Source of the DNA: Flavisolibacter ginsenosidimutans
Lineage (GTDB): Bacteria > Bacteroidota > Bacteroidia > Chitinophagales > Chitinophagaceae
Direction: 5' to 3'
DNA length: 64,000 bases
Assembly: GCF_007970805.1 (NCBI RefSeq)
Contig: NZ_CP042433.1
Location: 2,914,001-2,978,000, forward strand
This document shows, in pieces, positions 15,525 through 23,943 of this stretch (the stretch's first letter is position 1; every line of letters begins with the position of its first letter). The position numbers and the translations under genes are program-made. A model generated the notes under the pieces. That model saw only the letters and a program-made list of their open reading frames with translations, ran no database searches and was not told the DNA's origin.

Positions 15525-15730
15525 TCCTTCGGCAAACCCAATAACTCAAAAATTTGCTCGATCTGCTTCACGGTATAGTATCTCCCATGCCGTTGCCCGA
15601 TAACGCTTCCATGAGGCTTCAGCCAACGGTTCATTGTTTTTACGCTTTGGTCATATAGCTTGGACAACTCGCCAATGCTGTAACTCCGTATCTCCACAAT
15701 TCTTTTCGTCGTACTCATCTCAAAAATCAC
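15506..15730 (-). CDS. Small helix-turn-helix protein, paralogue of 12261-12521
   Basis: 74 residues; start could also be ATG 15718. HTH at about 19-40 (IGELSKLYDQSVKTMNRWL), wing (GQRHGRYYTVKQIEQIF) and LGLPKDY end match the paralogue at 12261-12521 in order and spacing. It overlaps the convergent helical gene by 19 bases at the 3' end. Probably a regulator or excisionase-like protein. Having one copy on each side of the IS3 hints that the element extends to at least 15.7 kb or that two related elements adjoin. Confidence 0.7.
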   Translation of the reverse strand: MIFEMSTTKRIVEIRSYSIGELSKLYDQSVKTMNRWLKPHGSVIGQRHGRYYTVKQIEQIFELLGLPKDYDEAA

Positions 15731-15751
15731 TTTGGTTTTGTTTTTCGTTAG

Positions 15752-16780
15752 TTAGCAGTATAGTTCCAAATAATCTTCAAGCTCCAAGGCCAAGACTTGC
15801 GTGAACTGCGGAAGGCTTAGGCTTTCCTGGTTGCAATACTCTACCACCATTTGATGAATGAGCTTCGGTTGTTCTTTTGCAACATCCAGCTCCACCGGCT
15901 CACGGCGTCTGATTTTGGCCTGGTTAAATTGTTGAACGAGGTAGCGTTTTTGGTTGGGGGTGAGTAATCCTAAATCGTCTGCACGATAGAGAAGTGAAAT
16001 CATAGACACTTTCCACTTGCGTTTTAACTGCGCCAATAGCGGAAGCGTCACACCATCTTTGAAATCTTCTTTGATAGCTTCTTCGGGCATTAAGAGTTCA
16101 GCGGCAAATAAATTGGCCTCATGGCTGATTTCCCTATCAGCGGGAACCGGTGAATATGTGTGCATTACTAAATGACCTAATTGAAAGGCAAGTGAGAACC
16201 TTAGCCTGTCACCCAAATGGCTTTTGTTTAAAAACATGATGGGAAACTGGTCATCGGTTAGGATGCTGCGGCTATCTACCCGCTCTGAACCAAACTCGAA
16301 GCAGCTAATGATGATGCCCTGATCTTCCAAGACCTTCGTCAAGTTGTCAATCACCGGCTTTTGCAAACCGAGGCACTGGCGAAACTGTTTCGCAATAAGG
16401 TTAGGCGTGTTTTCTTCTGTAACCTTAAACGTAGGAATCAACGGCGCTTGTTTGTTCAGCGAACGGGTTAAGAACTGAATGTTGTTGCGAACGATGTTGA
16501 ACTTTGCTTCTATTGGCGTAATGACTTTTGCAGGAACCTTCTTTCGCTTGCGGTAAGAAAGGTTCATTGGTAATATCGTTCCAGGCTGAAAGAAAAAGTT
16601 CAAGGGGTAAGATGTTGCCTTTGAAATGGAATCCAAGATAATTTCACTTACCCCAAGCTCCCCATGCTCAATCTTAGAGATGAATGCCTTTTGGGTATTG
16701 ATTCTTTCTGCCAAGTCTTGTTGGGTATATCCTCTTGCCTCTCTTGCCAACGTCACCATTGTCGGATTAAAGTGTTCCAT
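15752..16780 (-). CDS. XRE-HTH / ImmA-like regulator with degenerate peptidase motif
   Basis: 342 residues. An XRE-type HTH occupies about 8-62 (LAREARGYTQQDLAERI, AFISKIEHGELGVS). An ImmA/IrrE-like domain follows (about 90-240): SLAFQLGHLVMH, then ISHEANLFAAELLMPEEAI. The family motif is HExxH; here the first two residues are Phe199-Gln200, while the second His (203) and the downstream Glu-rich helix remain. Peptidase activity is therefore doubtful, so it may act as a repressor only. Two palindromes near its promoter fit autoregulation. It could be the element's lysogeny-type regulator. Confidence 0.8.
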   Translation of the reverse strand: MEHFNPTMVTLAREARGYTQQDLAERINTQKAFISKIEHGELGVSEIILDSISKATSYPLNFFFQPGTILPMNLSYRKRKKVPAKVITPIEAKFNIVRNNIQFLTRSLNKQAPLIPTFKVTEENTPNLIAKQFRQCLGLQKPVIDNLTKVLEDQGIIISCFEFGSERVDSRSILTDDQFPIMFLNKSHLGDRLRFSLAFQLGHLVMHTYSPVPADREISHEANLFAAELLMPEEAIKEDFKDGVTLPLLAQLKRKWKVSMISLLYRADDLGLLTPNQKRYLVQQFNQAKIRRREPVELDVAKEQPKLIHQMVVEYCNQESLSLPQFTQVLALELEDYLELYC

Positions 16781-16785
16781 AGTAT

Positions 16786-16804
16786 TTGCTAATTAATTTA
16801 GCAA
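16786..16804. promoter_or_regulatory. Palindromic operator candidate TTGCTAA-N5-TTAGCAA
   Basis: Perfect 7-base arms separated by five bases, between the candidate -7 box and the ATG of the XRE gene (16780). The position suits autorepression. The same half-site recurs in AGCAAATTTGCT at 16912-16923 and with identical N5 spacing at 46182-46198. Confidence 0.5.
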
Positions 16805-16806
16805 TA

Positions 16807-16838
16807 CAAACATAAAAACTAAGTTTTGTAAAAGCAAA
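16807..16838 (-). promoter_or_regulatory. Bacteroidota-type promoter of the XRE/ImmA-like gene
   Basis: Minus-strand sequence TTTG (16835-16838), 20 bases, TATGTTTG (16807-16814), a full match to the -33/-7 consensus TTTG-N19/20-TAnnTTTG. It lies 27 bases before the ATG at 16780. Confidence 0.7.
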
Positions 16839-16911
16839 AAAAAAGTTTCCACATAAGTTTACTCTTTTCAGAAAGGCATTAAAATTCAATTTGTTGCTTG
16901 ATAAAAAATTT

Positions 16912-16923
16912 AGCAAATTTGCT
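16912..16923. promoter_or_regulatory. 12-bp perfect palindrome AGCAAATTTGCT
   Basis: It shares the TTGCT/AGCAA half-sites with the operator candidate at 16786-16804 and lies in the 324-base gap between the divergent XRE and mod genes. It may be a second regulator-binding site. Binding is not shown. Confidence 0.4.
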
Positions 16924-17071
16924 GTAGCAACCGCTAAAGTTATCTTCGATAAAGATTCCTTTAATCGTTAGCAGGTTAATCTCGTTTTGGCTGTCAAAAT
17001 AAACTTTCAGCACTTAAATCAAACGGGTTAAAATTGACCTTTTGCCTAATTGTTAAGATAATTTCAAACTC

Positions 17072-17090
17072 GTTTACGGTTTTCGTAAAC
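17072..17090. promoter_or_regulatory. Inverted repeat before the type III mod gene
   Basis: GTTTACG, five bases, CGTAAAC: perfect 7-base arms ending 14 bases before the mod ATG. It could be an operator controlling methyltransferase expression or a short mRNA hairpin over the leader. Confidence 0.4.
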
Positions 17091-17104
17091 ATAGGATTTA
17101 TTGT

Positions 17105-19069
17105 ATGCCAAAACTTAAAGAGAACGGAAACTTGCCTTTGCTCGGAACATTGGAAAAGGAAGAGTTAATTAAAATGGTTGAGGACTTGCAGGAGGAGAAA
17201 AGGCTTCGTGAAGCATTTGCACATATTTCTGAAACAGGGTCGAACGATGCAGCTCTGATGTGGCGAGGAAGAAATCGATTTCTTGCCGAGCAGGTGCAGC
17301 CAGTTAAAATTGAGATTGTACCAGAACTGAGTTTCCCCCAAAAAAAAGGTGGGGAACATAGAATAATTGACGGTGATAATTTGGCTGTCATGCGTTCCCT
17401 GTTAACTGATTTTCGTGGAGGTCCAAAAACAGGTTTTGATGTAATTTATATGGACCCGCCATATAACACCGGTTCAGATACATTCGCCTATAATGATAAT
17501 TACAATCTCTCCAAGGCAGAACTAGAAAAACTCAAAAAGGCCGTACGGTACGTTGAAAAGGGAGTGTCATTAGATGATCCTTCGAAACATACTAAGTGGA
17601 TTAATCACATGGCTCCACGACTATGGGCAGCTAGAAAATTAATGAAGCATACTGGAGTTATCATCATAAGCATTGACGAACATGAACTACCTCGTTTGTG
17701 GATGCTTATGGAGGAAATGTTCGGTGAAAAAAATAGGCTCGCTACTCTTATCTGGGAACGATCTAGGAAAAACGGTGCTAGTTATATATCCGAAGGACAT
17801 GAATATATGCTGATGTGGGCTCGTGATAAGTCCGCACTGGATTTGAGAATGAAGGCAATGGCGGTCACGCCTGCTTGGGAGAATTCTAAGGGCAAATGGC
17901 GAAAAAGGAAAGATGGTGCTGACGAAATATTAACTGCTTACGCAGAAGCAAAGATTCTATATGGAGATGACATACTGAAAATTCAAACTGCTCTCGATGA
18001 TTGGTTTAAAGCATTGCCAAAAGACCATCCAGCTCGGAAGAATCGCTTTCGTAAAGTCGATTCAAAAGGGGTGTTTAATGATGATGGAGATTTGGGCAAA
18101 CCGGAAAGAAATGGAGCTCGTTACGATGTAATCCATCCCGTTACAAAAAAGCCAGTCAAGCAACCTGCCGGCGGTTGGCGCTATCCAGACCCTTTAGATA
18201 TGAAAAGATTAATTGACGAGGGTAGAATTTCGTTCAAAGAAACTCATCTTGGCGTTCCACGTCTTAAAAAGTATTTACACGAAGCAGAAACTGAGGTACA
18301 AACGAGTGTAATACAAAAAGTTGGACAACGAGCAGTTGAAGTAATTCAACAGCTAGGGCTTGGTAATATATTTGAAAATCCCAAGGATCACGAAATGCTT
18401 GCAGAACTATTTAATCTGGTAACCTGGCGTGATCCAGAGGCGAAAATATTTGATCCATATGGGGGGAGTGGTACTACTGGGCATGCAGTATTAGCTATGA
18501 ATGCGGAGGATGGTGGCCGACGACGCTTCGTAATTGTGGAAAGTGGAGATCCAACAAATAAAAAAGTCCCTAAGTCAGAATACACCAATCGCATTACTGC
18601 GGAGCGTATTCGCCGAGTCATTAGCGGTAAATGGGCAGAAAATAAGGCGCATCCGAAACTTCCAGGTGCATTTACATTCTATTCAGCTAGAAAAGATATT
18701 GACAGGGCGATGTTGATGGCTTCAGATCGAGAGAATTTAGCCGATATAATTTTACAAATCGTAGAAGAAGATTCTAATCGTCAAGACTGTAGGATGGATG
18801 GGTATGAATACTTGATTGGGAAAACCAGAATGGGATATGGTATTGCTTTAGTTTGGGAAAAAGGAAATGTCAGGGGTCATAAGCCATTGACAAAAGAAAT
18901 TCGGTCTAAGATTATGGCTGAGGCAGAAAAGGCAGGTGTCACCAAGCCGGTTTATATCTATGCAGTTGCGAACGTTTCCCCATTAAATGATAAACTTTAT
19001 AAATTTCAACAAATTCCTGATTCCCTGTTGGCTAGATTAAATCTGCTAGAGGAAGAGGACGAAAATTAA
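17105..19069 (+). CDS. mod: Type III restriction-modification DNA methyltransferase (Mod)
   Basis: 654 residues, typical for Mod. Motif IV is DVIYMDPPYNTGSDTF (about residue 113-128), and the SAM-binding FxGxG-type motif FDPYGGSGTTGHAV (about 450) comes after it, the beta-class order of N6-adenine methyltransferases. N-terminal about 95 residues are a short helical domain; the middle holds the variable target recognition region. Mod methylates one strand of an asymmetric site and also guides Res. The res gene starts 10 bases downstream. Both appear intact. Confidence 0.93.
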   Translation: MPKLKENGNLPLLGTLEKEELIKMVEDLQEEKRLREAFAHISETGSNDAALMWRGRNRFLAEQVQPVKIEIVPELSFPQKKGGEHRIIDGDNLAVMRSLLTDFRGGPKTGFDVIYMDPPYNTGSDTFAYNDNYNLSKAELEKLKKAVRYVEKGVSLDDPSKHTKWINHMAPRLWAARKLMKHTGVIIISIDEHELPRLWMLMEEMFGEKNRLATLIWERSRKNGASYISEGHEYMLMWARDKSALDLRMKAMAVTPAWENSKGKWRKRKDGADEILTAYAEAKILYGDDILKIQTALDDWFKALPKDHPARKNRFRKVDSKGVFNDDGDLGKPERNGARYDVIHPVTKKPVKQPAGGWRYPDPLDMKRLIDEGRISFKETHLGVPRLKKYLHEAETEVQTSVIQKVGQRAVEVIQQLGLGNIFENPKDHEMLAELFNLVTWRDPEAKIFDPYGGSGTTGHAVLAMNAEDGGRRRFVIVESGDPTNKKVPKSEYTNRITAERIRRVISGKWAENKAHPKLPGAFTFYSARKDIDRAMLMASDRENLADIILQIVEEDSNRQDCRMDGYEYLIGKTRMGYGIALVWEKGNVRGHKPLTKEIRSKIMAEAEKAGVTKPVYIYAVANVSPLNDKLYKFQQIPDSLLARLNLLEEEDEN

Positions 19070-19079
19070 TACCATCGAA

Positions 19080-21422
19080 GTGCAATTAACAAGAGATAAT
19101 TTAAAAGCTTTTCAACTAAAAGCATCTGGTGCACTAACCCAAATGCTTTCAACGTTTCCTGCGCCTCCATTTAGACGTGTTTTTGATAGAAATACAGGAG
19201 AAGTATCTCCATTTCTTTGTCGCTTAAAAGCGATTACTGGCTCTGGTAAAACTCCAATGTTAGCGCTTACTACAGGTGGGCTCGGAGATGCAATAATTCT
19301 TTGGACCACAAATAGAGGTGCTGTCATTTCGCAAACCCATACTAACCTTAGTGCCGGTGGGGCCTATGCTCAATTATTACCAAGTGATACCGAGGTTAAA
19401 ATATTATCTACATTAACAGACGCAGACTGGGATAACGTAGTAAATAATCCAACTGGCCTCACAATTTTACTAGGCACAGTTGCACTGTTTAATAGAGATG
19501 ATGAGAGTAAGGAAGGACTGAATTTGCATAAAATCAGAAACGGTACGAGCTATTGGCAAATGCTTGCTAGTAAAGGGCCAGACCTTAGACAACGAGATTT
19601 ATATGTTGTCTATGACGAAGCCCACGGAACAACCAATGCCCAATTTAATTTGCTTACCGAGCTTAGTCCAAGAGCATTTATTTTAGCATCGGCTTCACCG
19701 CTAAATGCTGATCTGCAAAGCTTATTACCCGGCGATACGATAGAAGAAAAAGAGGCCGCTCTAGAACTGCAAACAGTTAAAGTAGATACCAAAGAAGTAG
19801 TCAAAGAAGGTCTACTAAAGACTCGACTTTACTTGGTAGATTGTAATACGACCAGGAGTTATGCCGTTCGTGAGTCTAATGATAAATGGATTGAGCTTAG
19901 AAAGAAACTTAACAAAGCGGCTCCAAATGAGTCGCCGGTTTGGTGTGGTGTAGTAAACAGTACACTATCAGGATTAGAAGTTTGGGAAACATTAACGCAG
20001 GAGTTACATGTTGATCCAACTCGAATCGCAGTACATCTATCCGGTATCGACAAAAATTTGGCTGAGGCAAACCCGAATGTGAATTGGAATTTGCTTATTG
20101 ATACACATAAACAAAAGAAATCGCCGGAAAATCTTCGGGCAGAAGGATATACACACATTATTTGGAACCTCTCTTTGAGAGAAGGTTGGGATGAACCTTG
20201 GGCATATGTAGCTTACCTGGATGGAGTGGGTAAATCAACAACCGATATTTCCCAAAAAATTGGACGGTTCCTTCGTCAGCCTAATGCAACTCCTTTTCAG
20301 GATGGTGATTTAAATTCTGCATACTTCTATTTCAATGTGCCGGATGAAGATTTCGCCTCTCTAATTGAGGATACGCAAAGCGAACTTGAGCAAGAAGGAT
20401 ATGAAGTCATCACCGTTAGCAGCAGTTCGACAAGACCTAAATCTTCAAGAGAAGTTCCAGTAAAAAAAACAGTAACAATTCCAATAGTTGCAGAATCATT
20501 TGGAGAAGATATAGACAGACTTGATCGCATCCTCACAAATGCTGTTCCTCATTTTCATGACGAAGCTTTAAAAGCACCGGGAAAAATTCAAACAAGGGTA
20601 ATTGATATGAAGCGGAACAGGGAGGACGGGAAGCTGCAAAAAGTTGAACACCGACCTGAAAATGCTGACATTAAAGTTTGGAGATATTTACAGGATAGAC
20701 TTTCAGCTATAGATAACCGAGTTGCACAAAAGAATAATTGGGCATTTTCCCCTTTTGTTAAGGATAATCCTAAGTTGAAACAAAAGTTGCAATTCGGCTC
20801 TGAGGCAATGATTCAATTAAGTGAAAGGTTGACAACAATACAACAGAAATTAAATGATGAGTTTAGGTTAGAGTACGAGGCTGACGAAGAATACGAAGTG
20901 CCATCATTCACGCTTGTTTCGCCGGATTTTAAAACGGATGACGCAGTAAAAAGAGAACGCTATAAAGTTCGCAAGTATAAAAACGCACTACATGCGGAAT
21001 ACAATGGCCTTAATACTTTTGAGGTCTTAGTTGCAGAAGCACTTGATAAGTTGGGGCTTAACTGGTGCCGCAATCCGTCACGAACAGGATACGGAATACC
21101 AATTCCCGAAATAGGTGCAGGAACAAGTACATTCTACCCTGACTTTTTGCTTTGGGCTAAAAAATGCCTTTGGGCAATTGATCCCAAAGGAGGTCATATA
21201 CTTACTGATGCAATGAGAACAAAACTTTTAGGTGTATCGGGTGTTGACGGTATGCCTGTTAAAATTCGAGTAGCATTTATCAGCAGTGGAACTTGGATCC
21301 TTAAAGACAATCGGCCTACAAAAAATTCTGATGATGGATTCACGTTGATGTTAAATGAAAATGTTGGGTTTCGAGCACGGACTTTTGCTTCGCTTAATGA
21401 GTTAGTGGGTAGCCTTAAATAG
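19080..21422 (+). CDS. res: Type III restriction enzyme Res subunit (helicase-nuclease)
   Basis: 780 residues. Walker A in LKAITGSGKTPML (about residue 50), Walker B in LYVVYDEAHGTTNAQ, and SF2 motif VI-like segment in ISQKIGRFLRQP. The C-terminal nuclease has the PD-(D/E)xK pattern YPDFLLW...LWAIDPKGGH (about 685-705). ATP-driven translocation between two head-to-head Mod sites precedes cleavage. It is somewhat shorter than the 900-1000 residues of EcoP1-type Res but keeps all motifs. It lies in one operon with mod. Confidence 0.92.
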   Translation: MQLTRDNLKAFQLKASGALTQMLSTFPAPPFRRVFDRNTGEVSPFLCRLKAITGSGKTPMLALTTGGLGDAIILWTTNRGAVISQTHTNLSAGGAYAQLLPSDTEVKILSTLTDADWDNVVNNPTGLTILLGTVALFNRDDESKEGLNLHKIRNGTSYWQMLASKGPDLRQRDLYVVYDEAHGTTNAQFNLLTELSPRAFILASASPLNADLQSLLPGDTIEEKEAALELQTVKVDTKEVVKEGLLKTRLYLVDCNTTRSYAVRESNDKWIELRKKLNKAAPNESPVWCGVVNSTLSGLEVWETLTQELHVDPTRIAVHLSGIDKNLAEANPNVNWNLLIDTHKQKKSPENLRAEGYTHIIWNLSLREGWDEPWAYVAYLDGVGKSTTDISQKIGRFLRQPNATPFQDGDLNSAYFYFNVPDEDFASLIEDTQSELEQEGYEVITVSSSSTRPKSSREVPVKKTVTIPIVAESFGEDIDRLDRILTNAVPHFHDEALKAPGKIQTRVIDMKRNREDGKLQKVEHRPENADIKVWRYLQDRLSAIDNRVAQKNNWAFSPFVKDNPKLKQKLQFGSEAMIQLSERLTTIQQKLNDEFRLEYEADEEYEVPSFTLVSPDFKTDDAVKRERYKVRKYKNALHAEYNGLNTFEVLVAEALDKLGLNWCRNPSRTGYGIPIPEIGAGTSTFYPDFLLWAKKCLWAIDPKGGHILTDAMRTKLLGVSGVDGMPVKIRVAFISSGTWILKDNRPTKNSDDGFTLMLNENVGFRARTFASLNELVGSLK

Positions 21423-21718
21423 TTAGATGGTTATAAACCCAGTTTTTGATGGCTATTAATGATAGGGATCGGAACCCATTCTAACCCTTTTTAACCCTTT
21501 CTAACCAGATTGCAACGTTTTGACAATGTTGGTTTATTCAATATTTTTTACTCCACGAAAAGTTTTCCATATGCAAACACTCACTTAATGGATGCCTTGA
21601 TTTGACACGATAAATGTTCTTCCAAATACGCTGTTGTAAGACATTGCAAAAGAAATTTCGACTAAAATAGTGTCTCAAAATTGCTGGGTTATTGTTTACA
21701 TTGCTCAAATACCTGATA
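21423..21718. other. Intergenic region with a short TAACCC-type repeat
   Basis: 296 bases without a convincing gene. Near 21478-21504 there are three imperfect copies of TCTAACCCTTT in tandem, about 55 bases after the res stop. No hairpin with a T-run was found. The repeat could be a recombination site at the edge of the restriction module, or nothing. Confidence 0.35.
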
Positions 21719-21883
21719 TCACCGAAGTAGAATAAGCCCGACAACGATTACGATAATAATAAGGACAAAGATTCCGGAAATGATCAGCAGCGATAAACTT
21801 TTTCCGTTTGACCAGTTTAACTCTTTTGTAGGCACTGCGGGTTGATACTTTTTTTGTTTAGATCTTTGCCGTGATCTCGCCAT
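21719..21883 (-). CDS. Small membrane protein, 54 residues, paralogue of 34648-34824
   Basis: ATG 21883 to TGA 21719. A basic N-terminus (MARSRQRSKQKKY), a NWSNGKS motif, then one long hydrophobic helix (about 30-53). The 34648-34824 protein has the same layout: MAKSRVRANRRQY, KWSKNKK, one helix. The two copies bracket the metal-resistance genes. Function unknown; a small accessory subunit of a transporter is possible. Confidence 0.6.
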   Translation of the reverse strand: MARSRQRSKQKKYQPAVPTKELNWSNGKSLSLLIISGIFVLIIIVIVVGLILLR

Positions 21884-22062
21884 ATGTTATGTAGGTAGTA
21901 ACAAAATTATCAAGGACTCAATTACAAATTACGACGATACTCAAATACTTTATGTATGAAATTGTCGGTCACTCTAACTTGATTGACTTTTTCATAATAC
22001 TCCTGCCGTCTTATTATTAGGTGTGGCATGCTTTTTTTACAGCTTTATTAAACTTATCAATT

Positions 22063-22308
22063 ATGGAGAACAGAAATCAAAGCCAATCCCAAGGCACTGA
22101 AAATCAGGGTATGGGAAACGCTGCAGGAACGCAAGGCGGTCAAGAACGCCATCAGCATTCCGAGCATCATCAGGAGCAGGAGCACCATCCGCATAAAGAA
22201 CATCATGCGGGTTTTGACCCCAATCAGCCGGAACAACACGCCGAGCCAGAACATCACGACCATCCTGAACACCACCAGGAAAAAGAACACCACGATAACA
22301 AGCTGTGA
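22063..22308 (+). CDS. Histidine-rich protein, probable metal buffer
   Basis: 81 residues from ATG 22063 (MENRNQSQSQ); a longer in-frame start at 22021 is less likely. From residue 28 on, His makes up a large share in HEHH, EHHP, EHHDH-type clusters mixed with Glu/Gln. There is no signal peptide or fold signature, so it is likely a disordered cytoplasmic chelator of Ni, Co, Zn or Cu. A strong terminator follows. It stands alone and divergent from the small membrane gene. Confidence 0.7.
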   Translation: MENRNQSQSQGTENQGMGNAAGTQGGQERHQHSEHHQEQEHHPHKEHHAGFDPNQPEQHAEPEHHDHPEHHQEKEHHDNKL

Positions 22309-22328
22309 GCTTAAAGCAAAAAACGTGT

Positions 22329-22360
22329 AACCTGGCTATATGAACTGCCAGGTTTTTTTT
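22329..22360 (+). terminator. Rho-independent terminator
   Basis: Perfect 8-base stem AACCTGGC / GCCAGGTT with a 10-base loop, followed by eight T. It closes the His-rich gene 20 bases after its stop. Confidence 0.85.
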
Positions 22361-22391
22361 ATGCGAATTTTGAAACCCTATTTTCGTGTTT

Positions 22392-22967
22392 ATGAAAGAA
22401 CAATTTAAAGCCCTCATTGCCGCTTCCATTACGGTTAAAACAACCCTGCTTTCCGATGAGGGATTGTTGGACACACTGGAGAAAATAGTGAACGTAATTG
22501 TGGCCGCTTACAAAGCCGACAAGCGTTTGTTTTTCTGTGGCAACGGTGGCAGCGCCGCCGATGCCCAACACCTTGCCGCCGAATTCACCGGGCGGTTTTA
22601 CAAAGACCGGCTCTCGCTGCCTGCCGAAGCCTTGCACTGCAACACCTCTTACTTAACAGCGGTGGGCAACGATTACGGCTTTGACGACATCTATGCCCGT
22701 ATGATAAAGGGCACGGCCCGGACCGGCGATGTGCTGATTGGCTTCTCCACATCAGGCAACTCGCCCAATATTGTAAAGGCGTTTGAAGCGGCAAAGGAGA
22801 AAGGCGTTGTTACCATTGCCTATACGGGTAGCAGCGGTGGCATTTTGAAAAATTATTCTGACTACTTGTTAAACGTGCCATCATCTGATACGCCACGGAT
22901 ACAGGAATGTCATATTCTGTTAGGGCATTTGATGTGTGAGTTTGTGGAAGAAAGGTTTTTTGAATAA
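22392..22967 (+). CDS. gmhA: Phosphoheptose isomerase-like SIS-domain protein
   Basis: 191 residues. SIS domain with FFCGNGGSAADAQHLAAEF (phosphosugar loop), RTGDVLIGFSTSGNSPNIV and the C-terminal IQECHILLGHLMCEFVE helix. GmhA converts sedoheptulose 7-phosphate to D-glycero-D-manno-heptose 7-phosphate for LPS heptose; the conserved His and Glu of the C-terminal helix are present. I prefer ATG 22392 over GTG 22386. It is transcribed alone, with other heptose genes not adjacent. Confidence 0.88.
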   Translation: MKEQFKALIAASITVKTTLLSDEGLLDTLEKIVNVIVAAYKADKRLFFCGNGGSAADAQHLAAEFTGRFYKDRLSLPAEALHCNTSYLTAVGNDYGFDDIYARMIKGTARTGDVLIGFSTSGNSPNIVKAFEAAKEKGVVTIAYTGSSGGILKNYSDYLLNVPSSDTPRIQECHILLGHLMCEFVEERFFE

Positions 22968-22973
22968 TGTTCA

Positions 22974-23291
22974 TCACTTTTCCGCCTTCTCTTCCCCCTT
23001 CTTCGCATTCTCGATAATATCTCCCTTGGTAAACAACACGGCTTTTAAAATAGTCCGCCATTCGGGTTTGCGCCGCAGCAAAAATTCCAAGTCCATACCA
23101 AAATGTTTCATTTCTTCCTGCTGTGCATTCTTCATAATGGCTTTGGCTTCTTCGTCCGTTTCGATGGAGATGCGCTGCTCGTACCAGCCGATGGCTTCAG
23201 CTTCCTCTACCACTGAGGTAATCATACGGGCAAAGGTTCTGGTCTCTTTTGATAGTTCTTCCGGCGGTTCGTGGTACTGATGAAATCCCAT
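22974..23291 (-). CDS. Encapsulated-ferritin-like (EncFtn) protein without an encapsulin gene
   Basis: 105 residues, the EncFtn size. HEPPEELSKETR at the start, VVEEAEAIGWYEQRI and NAQQEEMKHFGMDLEFLLRRKPEW match the family. By comparison with Rhodospirillum rubrum EncFtn, the ferroxidase ligands appear as Glu30, Glu60 and His63, with the Trp-Tyr pair at 36-37. Members form annular decamers that oxidise Fe(II) and are normally packed in an encapsulin shell. No shell gene lies in this window and no C-terminal targeting peptide is obvious. It is convergent with gmhA, six bases away. Confidence 0.82.
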   Translation of the reverse strand: MGFHQYHEPPEELSKETRTFARMITSVVEEAEAIGWYEQRISIETDEEAKAIMKNAQQEEMKHFGMDLEFLLRRKPEWRTILKAVLFTKGDIIENAKKGEEKAEK

Positions 23292-23329
23292 AAAATTGTC
23301 AGTTTATTAGTGAGTAAAAAAGTATCCTC

Positions 23330-23557
23330 TTATCGGTCAGGTTTGGATTTGATGAAAGCTTCCGGTAGTGCGTTCTCAATTTCTTTCGGTAGGCCATGTG
23401 CCTGCGGAAAATGCAGTGAAATTAATTGTCCGTTCTCACCTCTGTGAAAATGGTAATAGTCGGACAGCTTCCTGTTCTTCAGAAAGGCATCAAACTCTAT
23501 TTGTACCGCCTTTGCCTGCTCGTAAAAATTGTCTATCCATCGTTCATCATAATTCAT
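23330..23557 (-). CDS. Hypothetical protein, paralogue of 23691-23936
   Basis: 75 residues. MNYDERWIDNFYEQAKAVQIEFDAFLKNRKLSDYYHF-type order: a WI-NFYEQ helix, an acidic FDAFL helix, LSDYY, a beta hairpin, then an IENALPEAFIKSKP end. The gene at 23691-23936 has the same order (WITNFNEQ, EFKSSF, LKDYY, AITVALLRAKP). Cytoplasmic, no metal motif. Next to the EncFtn-like gene; function unknown. Confidence 0.6.
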   Translation of the reverse strand: MNYDERWIDNFYEQAKAVQIEFDAFLKNRKLSDYYHFHRGENGQLISLHFPQAHGLPKEIENALPEAFIKSKPDR

Positions 23558-23690
23558 AAGTCAAGTCTTTAATTAAATGAATTGAAAACAAATCAATGCT
23601 ACCGCCACCAGCGAAATAAACTCCCATCGTACTGAAAGCGACAACCTCGCTCATTATTATGTTTCGATATACAGTGCACATACTGCGTCT

Positions 23691-23936
23691 TCAATCAAGT
23701 AATTTGAAACGGGGTTTGGCTCGTAATAATGCCACGGTAATGGCATCAATAATTTCCGTGTTTAAATCCTGCCGGTTCAAAATTTCTATGCTGATGTAAC
23801 CTATGTCCTCGTGTACTTTAATTTGGTAATAATCCTTCAATGGCCTTTGCTTGAAAGACGATTTGAACTCAGTTTCTACCAAAACGATTTGCTCATTGAA
23901 ATTCGTTATCCATTGCTGAATGCGTTGTTCTTTCAT
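23691..23936 (-). CDS. Hypothetical protein, paralogue of 23330-23557
   Basis: 81 residues from ATG 23936 (MKEQRIQQWITNF); the longer in-frame start at 23975 would overlap the ATPase gene. It shares motif order with its neighbour: helix WITNFNEQ, LKDYY, strand pair IGYISIEIL, then AITVALLRAKPRF. It begins 7 bases after the metal ATPase stop, so it may be co-transcribed with it. Function unknown. Confidence 0.6.
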   Translation of the reverse strand: MKEQRIQQWITNFNEQIVLVETEFKSSFKQRPLKDYYQIKVHEDIGYISIEILNRQDLNTEIIDAITVALLRAKPRFKLLD

Positions 23937-23943
23937 TCGGCAC

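Noticed and set aside
17105..21422. BREX/Pgl-like methylase-helicase pair
   Set aside because: DPPY before FxGxG and a DEAH-nuclease partner fit type III Mod-Res; no other BREX genes are present.
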